39,750 nt of DNA from Gemmatimonadota bacterium (GCA_012267505.1 JAAXGI010000006.1:1-39750), one strand, 5' to 3'; shown: positions 8,659 through 17,430, counted from the first letter of the stretch. A program made the numbers and translations. The notes: a model not told the origin generated them from the sequence alone.

Positions 8659-10237
8659 GTTCACGGTCGCAGCCGCGGCGCTCCTTCTCCTCTCCGTCGC
8701 GTTCGCCCGGCCCGCGGGGGCCCAGGAGAGCGAGGCAGGCCTCCCACCCGTTGTCGTGGGAAGCAAGTTCGACGTGGAGAACCGCCTTCTCGGAGAGATC
8801 CTCGCCCAGCTGATCGAGGCCCACACGCCCATCCCCGTCGAGCGGCGCCTCGGCCTCGGTGGAACGGCGGTCGTGTTCTCCGCGATCCAGAGCGGGGAAG
8901 TCGATATCTACCCGGAGTACACGGGGACCGGGTGGGCCGTCCAGCTCGGGCTCAGCGAGCCCGTGAGGGAACCGCTCAGGGCGTATCTCCGCGTCGCCCG
9001 CGAGTTCCGGCAGCGGTGGAATCTCGCCTGGCTGCAGCCGTTCGGTTTCGAAAACAGCTACGAACTCGCGATGCGCGGTCCGGCCGCCGAGCGGATGGGG
9101 ATCCGGAGCATCTCGGACCTCGTCGAACACCAGGACGAGATCCGCGCAGGGCTCAGTCACGAGTTTCTGAACCGGGAAGACGGCTATCCGGGACTCGTTG
9201 CGGCCTACGGACTCGATCTCCCGAACCTGAACGGGTTGGAACATGGCCTCGCGTACGAGGCGATCATTTCGGACCGGGTGGATGTCATCGATACCTGGAC
9301 GACGGACGGGAAGCTGCTCGAGTACGACATCCGCGTCCTGGAGGACAACCTCGGGTTCTTCCCTCCCTACGACGCCGCCCCCGTCATCCGGGCCGAGACA
9401 CTCGAGCGCCATCCCGAACTGGAGGCGCTACTCGGCGTGCTCGCGTTCAGGATCGACGACCGGAGAATGCAGGCGCTCAACTACCGCGTCGAGGAGGAAG
9501 GAGGCGAGTACGGGGAGGTGGCACGGGAGTTCCTGGCCTCGGAAGGACTGCTCGATCCGGCTGTCGGCGGACGGACGGATGGCGGAAACGTCGCGGCAGA
9601 CGGGTTTCTCGGCTTTCTCTGGTCGCGTCAGTCCGATACGCTCGGCTACTTGCTCGAGCACCTCTCACTCACCGCGATCGCCGTCAGCCTCGCCATCCTC
9701 CTCTCGGTTCCCCTCGGGATCCTGCTGACCCGGTCGGAACCGGTCGCCGCTCCCGTGATCGGCGCGATCGGAGTAATCCAGACGATCCCGAGCCTCGCCC
9801 TCCTGGCATTCATGATCCCGCTTCCCTTCCTCGGGCTCGGTGCGCGATCGGCCATCACGGCACTCTTCCTCTACGCACTGCTCCCGATCGTCCGCAACAC
9901 CTACACGGGAATCCGCGAGGTGGATGCCGAACTGCTCGATGCGGGACGCGGGATGGGACTGAGCCCCGGCCAGATCCTTTTCAGGGTCGAACTCCCCCTC
10001 GCCATGCGCACGATCATGGCCGGGGTCCGGACCTCCACGGTGATCAGCATCGGCGTGGCCACCCTCGCGGCCTTCATCGGCGCCGGTGGGCTCGGCGATC
10101 CGATCGTGACCGGGCTGCAGCTCAACGACACCTATCTCATACTCTCCGGCGCCCTGCCGGCCGCCCTGCTCGCGATCGTCGTCGACTTCCTGCTTGGGCG
10201 CGTCGAACACCGCCTGATCCCTCGCGGCCTCGCCTGA
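8651..10237 (+). CDS. Fused substrate-binding protein and permease of an osmoprotectant ABC importer
   Basis: The product is 528 aa, starting at the ATG inside the overlap with the ATPase gene, with GAGGG eight bases upstream. Residues 1-25 are a signal peptide (VAAAALLLLSVAFARPAGAQ). Residues 35-300 form an OpuC/ProX-like binding domain (VVVGSKFDVENRLLGEIL, GEVDIYPEYTGTGW, VDVIDTWTTDGKLL). From about 325 a ProW/OpuCB-like permease domain follows, with several membrane helices (LTAIAVSLAILLSVPLGILL, TIPSLALLAFMIPLPFL) and the EAA loop ELLDAGRGMGLSPGQILFRV that contacts the ATPase. The order is binding domain first, permease second; the best-known fusions of this family (OpuA, BilE, EgtU type) have the permease first. 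The substrate is not determinable; quaternary amines are likeliest. Confidence 0.92.
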   Translation: MARFTVAAAALLLLSVAFARPAGAQESEAGLPPVVVGSKFDVENRLLGEILAQLIEAHTPIPVERRLGLGGTAVVFSAIQSGEVDIYPEYTGTGWAVQLGLSEPVREPLRAYLRVAREFRQRWNLAWLQPFGFENSYELAMRGPAAERMGIRSISDLVEHQDEIRAGLSHEFLNREDGYPGLVAAYGLDLPNLNGLEHGLAYEAIISDRVDVIDTWTTDGKLLEYDIRVLEDNLGFFPPYDAAPVIRAETLERHPELEALLGVLAFRIDDRRMQALNYRVEEEGGEYGEVAREFLASEGLLDPAVGGRTDGGNVAADGFLGFLWSRQSDTLGYLLEHLSLTAIAVSLAILLSVPLGILLTRSEPVAAPVIGAIGVIQTIPSLALLAFMIPLPFLGLGARSAITALFLYALLPIVRNTYTGIREVDAELLDAGRGMGLSPGQILFRVELPLAMRTIMAGVRTSTVISIGVATLAAFIGAGGLGDPIVTGLQLNDTYLILSGALPAALLAIVVDFLLGRVEHRLIPRGLA

Positions 10238-10387
10238 CGGGACCACCGGGGAAACCGCTCCCCACCTCATCCCCTCTTCCCGCGCTCAGAGGACGGATGA
10301 CACTCCAGGCTGCACGGCTGAGTCCACCCTATGGCACGCACGCAGGCGACAGGTGGGGTGAGCGCTTTCCGACTCTGCCCAACATCC

Positions 10388-10518
10388 TGTCAAATGACGT
10401 GCCACATACGCTGTCAAATTATCAACGCCATCCCGATCATGACTTGTTGTAAGTATTTGTTAAAATGTCATATATAATGTATTCGCCACGACCGGATACG
10501 GTGTCATGCAGCATGTCA
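10388..10518 (+). repeat. AT-rich intergenic segment with five same-direction TGTCA repeats
   Basis: TGTCA starts at 10388, 10412, 10466, 10502 and 10514, all in the same orientation; three copies are TGTCAAAT. Spacings are 24, 54, 36 and 12 bp, all multiples of six. The segment, especially 10430-10490 (TTTGTTAAAATGTCATATAT), is far more AT-rich than its surroundings. The whole gap 10238-10776 holds no convincing gene. The array could be clustered binding sites of a regulator, or the remains of an insertion-sequence end, since IS21-like elements carry multiple TGTCA-type terminal repeats. No transposase is nearby. Confidence 0.5.
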
Positions 10519-10776
10519 AATAGGGGCGGGAACAGGGACCGAATTCGTTGGACTTGCAGGTCCGGAATCGTGCGCCCCAGCCAAATCCTTCGAAGATGAC
10601 CCACACCCTCTGCAACCACCTCCCGAAGCTCGAATCAGGCTGCCATCCTACCCGGATCCGACGGAAGCCACGCCCCAATTGCAGGGCCCGGGATCGGAAC
10701 CTGCTGTCGGAAGCCGCGATCCGGGTCCGTTCAGCCCAGCGGGCCGATGGGCGCGTGCCGAAAGGGGGAAGCCACG

Positions 10777-11669
10777 ATGCAGATCCTGCGAGCCGGACGT
10801 TTCGCCCCGGTGCCGAGGATGTCTCTCGCCTGCGTCTTCCTCATCCTCGCTCAGGTCCTCTTCCCATCTCCGGTCCGCGGCCAGACCCCTCCGGATATTC
10901 CAGCTCCGGGCGAAGTCTTCCATGAGATCCGCCTCATCGACCGATCCGTGCTCATCGGGCGCGTGGCAGCGGTCGACCAAGACCAGGTCGTGCTCACGAC
11001 CGTGGCGGGAGTGCTGATCGAGATCGACCGGGCCCAGACCCAGGAGCTCCGGCCGGTGCGCGGACGGATCGTGGGCAGCGAGCTCTGGCCCCAAGATCCG
11101 AGCGGCACGCGGCTTCTCTTCATGGCCACCGGACGCTCACTCGGGCACAGCGACTCCTGCGCGGGCGCATACGTGGTCGTCATGCCCCTCGCATCGGTCG
11201 GGCTCACCGACTCCTTCACGATCGGTGCCGGGGCGTCCCCCGTCGGGGAAATCGAGCCCGTTTATCTCGCGCCGAAGCTCCAGGTCCTCCGGCGCCCCGG
11301 GGTGCAGACCACACTCGGCACGCTCGCCGTCTTCTTTGACGACGATCTGGTCGGGATCGCCTGTGGGGTGGCCACCGCCGGCAACTCCGACCACGCGCTT
11401 ACCACGAGAGTCGGTGTCTTCTCCACCGGAGACGATGTGGAGAACGAGCCGGCCGCCATGTTGGGGGATGAGCTCCGTGTCGGCCGGCGCGTGAGGCTCA
11501 TCACCGAGAACTATTTCCTGTCCTCCGCGATCGGCGTCGCCCTCTAGGGAGAGGCCCGCCTCATCCGCGACCGCTTCATAGCCGAGGTCGGAGTTGCTGC
11601 GTGGCAGGACGCAGGCAGCCCGGAGTGCTGCCTCCGCTCCTCAACGTCTCCTACGCATTCGGGAGATAG
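10777..11669 (+). pseudogene. Secreted barrel-like protein gene broken by an amber codon and a frameshift
   Basis: The open part (from the ATG at 10777) has a signal peptide (ACVFLILAQVLFPSPVRGQ), then a region of the type LIDRSVLIGRVAAVDQDQVVL, VLIEIDRAQTQELRPVRGRI, LWPQDPSGTRLLFMATGRSL, followed by barrel-like strands. I recall this architecture from conserved secreted proteins of Gemmatimonadota-like genomes. It stops at TAG (11545-11547), but the same frame continues with barrel-like sequence, GEARLIRDRFIAEVGVAAW. Near 11634 the reading switches by one base and ends VLPPLLNVSYAFGR before TAG at 11667-11669, a normal C-terminal strand. One substitution (TAG from, for example, TCG) plus one lost C in CTCCG would restore a gene of about 297 codons. 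A sequencing error could mimic the frameshift, less easily both lesions. Confidence 0.72.
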
Positions 11670-11746
11670 GCTCGGCGGATCCCGCCCGGGCCGCTACAAC
11701 GCTTCCCGCTGAGGAGGCCCCCGGACCGGTGCGGCGCCGGCGGGAC

Positions 11747-12898
11747 TCAGGGCCCGTGGCCGAGCCGGAGCTCACCGGATTCGACCCCGTCAACGGAGCC
11801 GTCGCGGAACCACTGGAGCGACGCCTCGAAGAGAACCGAACGGTTCGTCTCCCACATCGCGTTGTGCGACGAGCAGGCGAGGTGGAGGAGGATCTTCCTC
11901 TCCGACCCGAGGTCCTCGTACAGTTCCGCGACGCGCGCCGGGGAAACCTGGCCGTCGGTTTCCGGCGCGATGAGGAGCATCGGAACGCGCATCTCTCCCA
12001 CCTCCGCCGGACCGAAGCCCCAGGTGGTGACCCTCGGGGCCCTCCGGACTCCGGTTCCCCAGGTGGCCCCGACGGGGTCGGACTCGAGCATCGCGCTCCA
12101 GACCGCGTTCCGCACCGCGGGCTCGTACTGGTTCGGGCAACCGAGCTGCCGGTCCCAAAGCGCGTCGAAGTCCGCGCGGGACTGCTTCGTAAAGGCGGCC
12201 CCGGGCACGGGATCATCCGGCGGCGATGCCGCCCGGCTTCGGCTGTAGGCGGGGGAGAGGAGAACGACAGTCTCGACCCGGTCAGGGTGCCTGGCAGCAT
12301 ATCCGCCTGCCCGCGGACCCCCGAGAGACCACCCGGCGAGGTGCACCCGCTCGACGCCCCTGAGTTCGCGAATGTATCCAACAACTGCATCGAGGTCGTG
12401 CCAGTCCGACGCGATCGTGCCGGTCGCGAACCCGTAGGCGGGCGGGCAGGCATCCGGGATCAGGTCCGGAATGAAGTCGTTCTGCTGCACCTCGGCGAGG
12501 TTGCACGGATCGTTCATGACCAGGGGCCGCGTCGACCGCCCGTAGCCGGTCATCTCCATGGAGAAGACGTCGTAGCCGCCCCGGGCCAGATGGGCCATCC
12601 AACTGGCATCCGGATACGGGGGATCGAAGGCAACCTCGGCCGGAGTCCCGGCGCCGTGCACGAAGAGGATCACCCGGCCGGCGAGACTTCCGGACCGGAG
12701 CACGGTTTCTCCGAGGGTCCGCTCCCGGACGTAGAGCTGCGCTGTCTCGCCGGCGATCGAGGGCAACCGAGAAACGACCGGCACGTAATGATCGATCACG
12801 AGAACGTCGCCACCGGGTGAATCGCTGGACTGACCCGCAACATCCAATGCGCCCACGGCAAGGACGCTGGCCGCGAGAGCACGCAGGAGATGGTTCAT
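11747..12898 (-). CDS. Secreted alpha/beta hydrolase
   Basis: The product is 383 aa from the ATG at 12898, with GGAG about eight bases upstream. The signal peptide is MNHLLRALAASVLAVGALDVAGQ. The fold shows an oxyanion loop VILFVHGAGTP, the nucleophile elbow LAGWSLGGPRAGGY (Ser in GWSLG), a likely catalytic Asp in IAPETDGQVS and His in ACSSHNAMWET. The cap region is rich in paired Cys (DPCNLAEV, DACPPAYG, LGCPNQYE), consistent with an exported, disulfide-bonded enzyme. The substrate is unknown; esters or lactones are possible. It is divergent from the SMP-30 gene and convergent with the broken gene to its left. Confidence 0.88.
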   Translation of the reverse strand: MNHLLRALAASVLAVGALDVAGQSSDSPGGDVLVIDHYVPVVSRLPSIAGETAQLYVRERTLGETVLRSGSLAGRVILFVHGAGTPAEVAFDPPYPDASWMAHLARGGYDVFSMEMTGYGRSTRPLVMNDPCNLAEVQQNDFIPDLIPDACPPAYGFATGTIASDWHDLDAVVGYIRELRGVERVHLAGWSLGGPRAGGYAARHPDRVETVVLLSPAYSRSRAASPPDDPVPGAAFTKQSRADFDALWDRQLGCPNQYEPAVRNAVWSAMLESDPVGATWGTGVRRAPRVTTWGFGPAEVGEMRVPMLLIAPETDGQVSPARVAELYEDLGSERKILLHLACSSHNAMWETNRSVLFEASLQWFRDGSVDGVESGELRLGHGP

Positions 12899-13008
12899 TC
12901 GCGGGGCTCCGGTGGAGAAAGAGGACGATGCCGGGCAACGGCCCGCGCCGGACCATCGTCCGGAACGGACCCTCCGGCGCAGGAAGGGGATGTTGCGGGG
13001 AGGGAAAC

Positions 13009-13057
13009 CGTTTTGCAAACGTGTGAACCGCGGGTGGTGCCGACGGCAGCCACCCGC
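13009..13057. promoter_or_regulatory. Operator-like dyad followed by a strong stem-loop in a divergent intergenic region
   Basis: The 340-bp gap 12899-13238 separates two divergent genes. It contains the dyad CGTTT-TGC-AAACG at 13009-13021. Eight bases later an inverted repeat pairs GCGGGTGG (13030-13037) with CCACCCGC (13050-13057), continued inside by TGCC/GGCA around a GAC loop, so twelve base pairs form with one bulged G. The first is the size of a repressor operator, the second could be an RNA structure or terminator. No reading frame in the gap is convincing. Confidence 0.4.
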
Positions 13058-13238
13058 AGGATGAGCACGATGGACACTGGGGCGGGCTTCGCCGCCACGC
13101 ACCGGCGGAAGCGTCCGGGGTAGGAGGGGAAAGGCACGGCCGGGCGTCCGGCCCACGCCGCCTTCGGGGCACGGTGCGGAGTTCTTCCGGGAGGCGGCCG
13201 TTCAATCCGCCGGCAGGGAAACACCTGGGAGGAGCAGC

Positions 13239-14285
13239 ATGCGGGACGCACAATGGCATCGATGGGTCCTGGGCATCGCCGTCCTGACCGCCTTCGGGTG
13301 CGGCGGCCCTCCGGATGCACCCGCCGGCGATCCCGGCGCCGAAGGCCCTCTCCCCACTGCGTCGGGGGACGGGACGGTCCTCCGCCTCGATCCGAGATTC
13401 GCGGGGCTTGTCTCCCCCGGCGCCCTGATCGAGCGAGTGGCTGGCGGCTTCGAGTTCCTGGAAGGCCCCGTCTGGATCCGTGAGGAAGAGCGACTCGTCT
13501 TCTCCGACCTCGGGGGGAACGCGATCTACAGCTGGACGGAGGATGCGGGGGCCGAAGTGTTCATCGCCCCCTACTTCGACGGGGACACCGGGGGACCCGG
13601 CCCCAGGCGAGCCTCGAACGGGATCACGCGCGACTCAGAAGGCAGGCTCGTGATCGGCGATCACGGAAGGAGGCAGGTCACCCGCATCGAGGACGACGGA
13701 ACCCTGACGGCACTGGCCGACAGATACGAGGGCGCGCGCCTGAACAGTCCGAACGACCTCGTTTACCGCTCCGACGGGTGGCTCTACTTCACCGATCCTC
13801 CCTACGGGCTCGATGGCCAGGACGACTCGCCGGAGAAGGAACTCGACTTCAACGGCATCTACCGCCTGAGCCCCACCGGGGAACTCGAGCTTCTCAGCGC
13901 CGGGCAGACCCGGCCGAACGGTATCGCCTTCTCACCGGACGAGAGCACGCTCTACGTGGCGAACTGTGACGCGGATGCACCCCTCTGGATGGCCTACGAC
14001 GTAGGAGCGGACGGGCTCTCCGCGGCCCGCGTCTTCGCGGACCTGACGGGCCAGGAGGGTTCCGGGTGCCCCGACGGGCTCAAGGTCGACCTCGGAGGAA
14101 ACGTCTTCGCCACCGGCCCTGGAGGCGTCTGGGTGTTCGCGCCGGACGGCACACCCCTCGGGAGGATCTCACCCGACGAGGTTCCCGCGAATGTCGGGTG
14201 GGGAGAAGACGGGCGCACCCTCTACATGACGGCGAGAACCGGGCTGTACCGGATCCGCGTCATCACCGAGGGGCGGATTCTCTGA
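13239..14285 (+). CDS. SMP-30/gluconolactonase-family lipoprotein
   Basis: The product is 348 aa. The ATG at 13239 has GGAG seven bases upstream. A lipobox, LTAFGC (Cys21), predicts a lipoprotein. A six-bladed propeller follows, with the usual divalent-metal ligands of the SMP-30/regucalcin/lactonase family: Glu in FLEGPVW, Asn in NSPNDLVY and Asp in CPDGLKVD. Family signatures YFTDPPYGL and GQTRPNGIAFSPDESTLYV are clear. These enzymes hydrolyse sugar lactones or related esters in the presence of Ca or Zn; an exported version suggests action on external or periplasmic lactones. It is transcribed away from the alpha/beta hydrolase and ahead of a YjbQ-family gene. Confidence 0.92.
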   Translation: MRDAQWHRWVLGIAVLTAFGCGGPPDAPAGDPGAEGPLPTASGDGTVLRLDPRFAGLVSPGALIERVAGGFEFLEGPVWIREEERLVFSDLGGNAIYSWTEDAGAEVFIAPYFDGDTGGPGPRRASNGITRDSEGRLVIGDHGRRQVTRIEDDGTLTALADRYEGARLNSPNDLVYRSDGWLYFTDPPYGLDGQDDSPEKELDFNGIYRLSPTGELELLSAGQTRPNGIAFSPDESTLYVANCDADAPLWMAYDVGADGLSAARVFADLTGQEGSGCPDGLKVDLGGNVFATGPGGVWVFAPDGTPLGRISPDEVPANVGWGEDGRTLYMTARTGLYRIRVITEGRIL

Positions 14286-14286
14286 A

Positions 14287-14334
14287 GCCGTCAGGCGCCT
14301 CCTGCGCACGGCACATGCATCCGCGACCGGATGC
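14287..14334 (+). terminator. Two consecutive hairpins after the SMP-30 gene
   Basis: Directly after the stop codon, GCCGTCAGG and CCTG-CGC-ACGGC (14287-14312) form an interrupted hairpin. It is followed by a perfect GCATCCG-CGAC-CGGATGC hairpin at 14317-14334. No T-run follows. The second hairpin ends 15 bp before the YjbQ ATG and could instead affect its translation. Confidence 0.35.
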
Positions 14335-14349
14335 GGGGAGCCCGGAATC

Positions 14350-14778
14350 ATGATCGTCAAGCACCTGGCCATCCGCCGCACCACGGAGGGCAACGACCAG
14401 ATCCTCGACCTGACCGCCGCCGTGCAGGGAGCCGTTGCGGATTCGGGCGTGGCGACGGGGCAGGCATCGCTCCTTGTCCAGGGATCGACGGCCGCGCTCA
14501 CCACGCTCGAATACGAACCGGGCCTGGTCGGCAACGACGTCGCACGGGCGCTCGAACGCCTCGCGCCGCGCGACGGACGCTATCTCCACGAGGAGACCTG
14601 GCACGACGACAACGGCCACAGCCACATCCGGGCCTCCGTGATCGGACCCTCGCTCGCTCTCCCAATCGCGGGAGGGCGGGTGCCGCTCGGCACCTGGCAA
14701 CAGATCGTGCTCGTCGACTCCGACACCCGTCCCCGGGACCGGACGATTCACCTGACCATCGTGGGCGCGGCAGGCTGA
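14350..14778 (+). CDS. yjbQ: YjbQ/UPF0047-family protein (secondary thiamine-phosphate synthase-like)
   Basis: The product is 142 aa, the usual family size. Matching segments are LLVQGSTAALTTLEYEPGL, the histidine motif GHSHIRASVIGPSLALPI (about 94-111), and GRVPLGTWQQIVLVDSD near the end. The family makes small trimeric beta-barrel-like cytoplasmic proteins; some complement thiamine-phosphate synthase mutants weakly, and the physiological role is unsettled. There is no signal peptide. No thiamine gene is next to it, so a thiamine role is not supported by context. The nearest neighbour is the SMP-30 gene 64 bp upstream, separated by hairpins. Confidence 0.93.
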   Translation: MIVKHLAIRRTTEGNDQILDLTAAVQGAVADSGVATGQASLLVQGSTAALTTLEYEPGLVGNDVARALERLAPRDGRYLHEETWHDDNGHSHIRASVIGPSLALPIAGGRVPLGTWQQIVLVDSDTRPRDRTIHLTIVGAAG

Positions 14779-14973
14779 TCCCGCGGCAGGGCGAGAGAAG
14801 GCCGCGAAGGGGCCGCGCAAGCCGCGGTCCCCGGAGCGTGCCCGAACGCGTCCGCTGCCTGGCCGGTCGGGCCGGATTCATCCTGCCCGGGACGCGCCGG
14901 AGGTGCTCGCCCACAGGCTCACCGCCGCCTTCGCACCGGGTCCCGCAGGGCGCCCCGCCGCGGGAATCGTCAA

Positions 14974-15001
14974 GTTGTGCGGGCGTGCTCCGCAGTATAG
15001 T
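14974..15001 (+). promoter_or_regulatory. Candidate promoter of the TonB-type/TPR gene pair
   Basis: Within the 339-bp gap 14779-15117, GTTGTG at 14974 and TATAGT at 14996-15001 are 16 bp apart and resemble -35 and -10 boxes. They lie about 115 bp before the ATG at 15118. The rest of the gap shows no gene or clear repeat. Confidence 0.4.
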
Positions 15002-15117
15002 CTGACCTTTGGGACCGGTCGGCATACCGCTGACGGTTCCCTCGCCCGGCCACTCCCCGGCGCACGGGGATGACCGGCTGGATCCGTCTGGCGATCACCT
15101 GCGGCGGGAACCACCGG

Positions 15118-15996
15118 ATGAAGCCCCCCCAGTCAGGGCCGCCATCGGCGCCAATTAGAACCCCCAGCGCGAACGACCGCTTCAAGGCCAGCTGGACCCC
15201 ATGGCTTTTCCGGTCGACCGCGCTCGCCGCCGTCCTGCACGGAGCCGCGTTTTCCTTCTGGCCCTCGTGGGAACGGTCCCGGACCGAGAGGGATCCGCTG
15301 CAGGAATTCCTCCAGCTCGAGTGGGTATCGGTCCTTGAAGCCAGCTCCGCACCGAGCCCCGAGCCCGTGCCCGCCATACGCGTCGGAAACATCCCCGACT
15401 CGGTCCCCACCTTGGGCGAGGTCGTCTCGGTCGCGAGCGGCGCCGGCACGACGATCGCGACACTCTCCGAGGCATTCCGCGACCGCCTGATCGGGCGGGG
15501 AGCGCTCACCCCAACGATTTCGGAGACCGAGGAGCTCGGGACCGAGGAACCGGCCGACGAGGATGACGCGGGGGGCACGGGAGACGGCACGATCGACGCC
15601 CGGGGGGGGCTCGCAGACGCCCAGTTCTCCGAATTCATGGCCACCGAGCCGATCGACCTCGGCCGCCTTTCGGCCGTCCGACCGGAACTCGTCCTCGCGA
15701 CCCCCTCCGCCTGGGTTCTCCTCAGGAATCCGCGCGAGGTGGAGCAGTTCCTCCTGCGCAGCTACCGTCGCGGCGTGATCGACCGCGCAGACGCGGGTTC
15801 GGTGAGCGTCGCGCTCTGGATCGACAACCGGGGCGCGGTCGAGTGGGCCGAGATCAGCGAGTCGAGCGGACAGGCCGGCATCGATCGCGTTGCGCTCGAG
15901 CTCTTCACCGACGTCGCGGCCTTCCGTCCGGCACGCGAAGAGGGAGTGACGGTTCCGCGATCAGTCATCTTCTCGCTCCGCTTCCCCTGGTACTGA
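15118..15996 (+). CDS. TonB-family energy transducer
   Basis: The product is 292 aa from the ATG at 15118; an in-frame ATG at 15070 is an alternative. After a polar start, one hydrophobic segment (FRSTALAAVLHGAAFSFWP, about 31-49) anchors it in the inner membrane. A long acidic, Gly-rich spacer (ELGTEEPADEDDAGGTGDG) spans the periplasm. A TonB C-terminal-like domain ends the protein (SVALWIDNRGAVEWAEISES, then FRPAREEGVTVPRSVIFSLRF). It would use proton-motive force, delivered by ExbB/ExbD encoded elsewhere, to power TonB-dependent receptors such as the two in this window. The TPR lipoprotein gene begins 33 bp downstream, probably in the same operon. Confidence 0.78.
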   Translation: MKPPQSGPPSAPIRTPSANDRFKASWTPWLFRSTALAAVLHGAAFSFWPSWERSRTERDPLQEFLQLEWVSVLEASSAPSPEPVPAIRVGNIPDSVPTLGEVVSVASGAGTTIATLSEAFRDRLIGRGALTPTISETEELGTEEPADEDDAGGTGDGTIDARGGLADAQFSEFMATEPIDLGRLSAVRPELVLATPSAWVLLRNPREVEQFLLRSYRRGVIDRADAGSVSVALWIDNRGAVEWAEISESSGQAGIDRVALELFTDVAAFRPAREEGVTVPRSVIFSLRFPWY

Positions 15997-16028
15997 CCGC
16001 CCGCGCCCGCAGCCGAGTCCGAGACGAC

Positions 16029-17414
16029 GTGCACGCCTTCCTCCGGTCGCTGCGGGCCGCCCTGACCCTGGCCATCGCGGGTGCGCTGGCCACCGGGTGC
16101 GCCCGGACACTCACTCCTTCCGGCCCGGTCATCTCGCCCACCGGATTCGAGTACGCGCTAGGGACGCCGCCGGTGGACACGCGCTACTCGCAGACCGCCG
16201 TCCTCTACCTGCGGCAGGAGCGCGTCGAGCGGGCGCTCGAACTCGCTCTCGAGGGCATCGAAGCCGATCCCCCGAACCCGATCCACTACTACCTGGCGGG
16301 AACGGCCTACGCGCGGCTGGGGCAGACGGTCGCGGCGGACTCGATGTTCGTCGAGGCCGAGCGGATCTACCCGGCCTACGAGCTGGATATCGAGCCAGAG
16401 CGTGAACAGGCGTGGGCCGAGGCGTTCAACGAGGGGATCGAGTCATTCGGCACCGATGACATCGACGGCGCCCTCGAGGCATGGAGCCGGGCGGCAGCCG
16501 TCTATGACCTGCAGCCCGACGCGCACCGGAACCTTGCCGTGGTCCTCTCGGGGGAGGGGAGATACGACGAGGCGGCCGATGTCTATCAGGAGGCGCTTGC
16601 CGGGCTCGGGCGGCGGCCGGCCACAAGGCTGCTCACCGAGGAGGAAGTCGCGGAGCGTGGCGACCTGGTCCTCGAGATCGAGGAAAACCTGGCCCAGCTT
16701 CTCCTCTTCTCCGGACGCTTTCCCGAGGCGGAGCCGCTCCTCCGCGAGCAGCTGGGGCGCCAGCAGGACGACATGGACCTCAGGCGGGATCTCGCGCGGG
16801 CGCTCACCGGGATGGGACGGGACGCCGAGGCCACCGAGCTCTACATCTCCCTCCTCTCGGCCGGGGTCCTCGATCCGACCGAGATCTTCAATGTGGGTGT
16901 CGCGCTTTTCCGCTCGGGCGACTTCGCCGAGGCGGGGATCGCCTTCCGGCAGCTGACCGAGCTGCAGCCGGACTCGAGGGACGCGTGGTTCAACTATGCA
17001 AATTCGCTCTTTGCCGCGGAGGCGTGGGGCCCGCTTGCCACCGCTGGCGACCGGCTCATCGAGCTCGATCCCCTGAGCGAGAATGCGGGATTGATTCGGG
17101 CCAGGGCGTATTTCGAGATGGGGGACGAGGAGGCGGCGCGGGCCGGACTCGAGCAGACCGAACTCCTGCCGGCCTATGTCGAGGGGCTTCGCCTCAGGCC
17201 CATGGGCCCGGAGACCCGCCTCGAGGGACGCATCGTCGGCCGGGAGGTGGTGCCGGCCACCGAACTCCGGCTACGTTTCACCTTCTACGGAGACGAGGGC
17301 CTTGTCGTGGAGGAATTCCTGGCCATGCCGATGCCCGCCGTGGGCGAGATCGAGGAGTTCGAACTGGCACTCGACGGCCGGGCCACGGCGTACCGCTACG
17401 AAGTCCTCCCATAG
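16029..17414 (+). CDS. TPR-repeat lipoprotein
   Basis: With a GTG start at 16029 the product is 461 aa. A signal with lipobox LATGC (Cys24) predicts a lipoprotein. Residues about 50-400 are tetratricopeptide repeats (QTAVLYLRQERVERALELAL, AYARLGQTVAADSMFVEAE, NLAVVLSGEGRYDEAADVYQ, DLARALTGMGRDAEATELYI, NVGVALFRSGDFAEAGIAFR). The last 80 residues form a separate beta-rich domain (VVPATELRLRFTFYGDEGL). TPR proteins are scaffolds; being next to a TonB-type transducer hints at a role in an envelope transport complex, but this is only positional. The ribosome site is weak. The gene converges on the second SMP-30 gene, 16 bp away. Confidence 0.85.
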   Translation: MHAFLRSLRAALTLAIAGALATGCARTLTPSGPVISPTGFEYALGTPPVDTRYSQTAVLYLRQERVERALELALEGIEADPPNPIHYYLAGTAYARLGQTVAADSMFVEAERIYPAYELDIEPEREQAWAEAFNEGIESFGTDDIDGALEAWSRAAAVYDLQPDAHRNLAVVLSGEGRYDEAADVYQEALAGLGRRPATRLLTEEEVAERGDLVLEIEENLAQLLLFSGRFPEAEPLLREQLGRQQDDMDLRRDLARALTGMGRDAEATELYISLLSAGVLDPTEIFNVGVALFRSGDFAEAGIAFRQLTELQPDSRDAWFNYANSLFAAEAWGPLATAGDRLIELDPLSENAGLIRARAYFEMGDEEAARAGLEQTELLPAYVEGLRLRPMGPETRLEGRIVGREVVPATELRLRFTFYGDEGLVVEEFLAMPMPAVGEIEEFELALDGRATAYRYEVLP

Positions 17415-17430
17415 GCCTGCCCCACACCGG

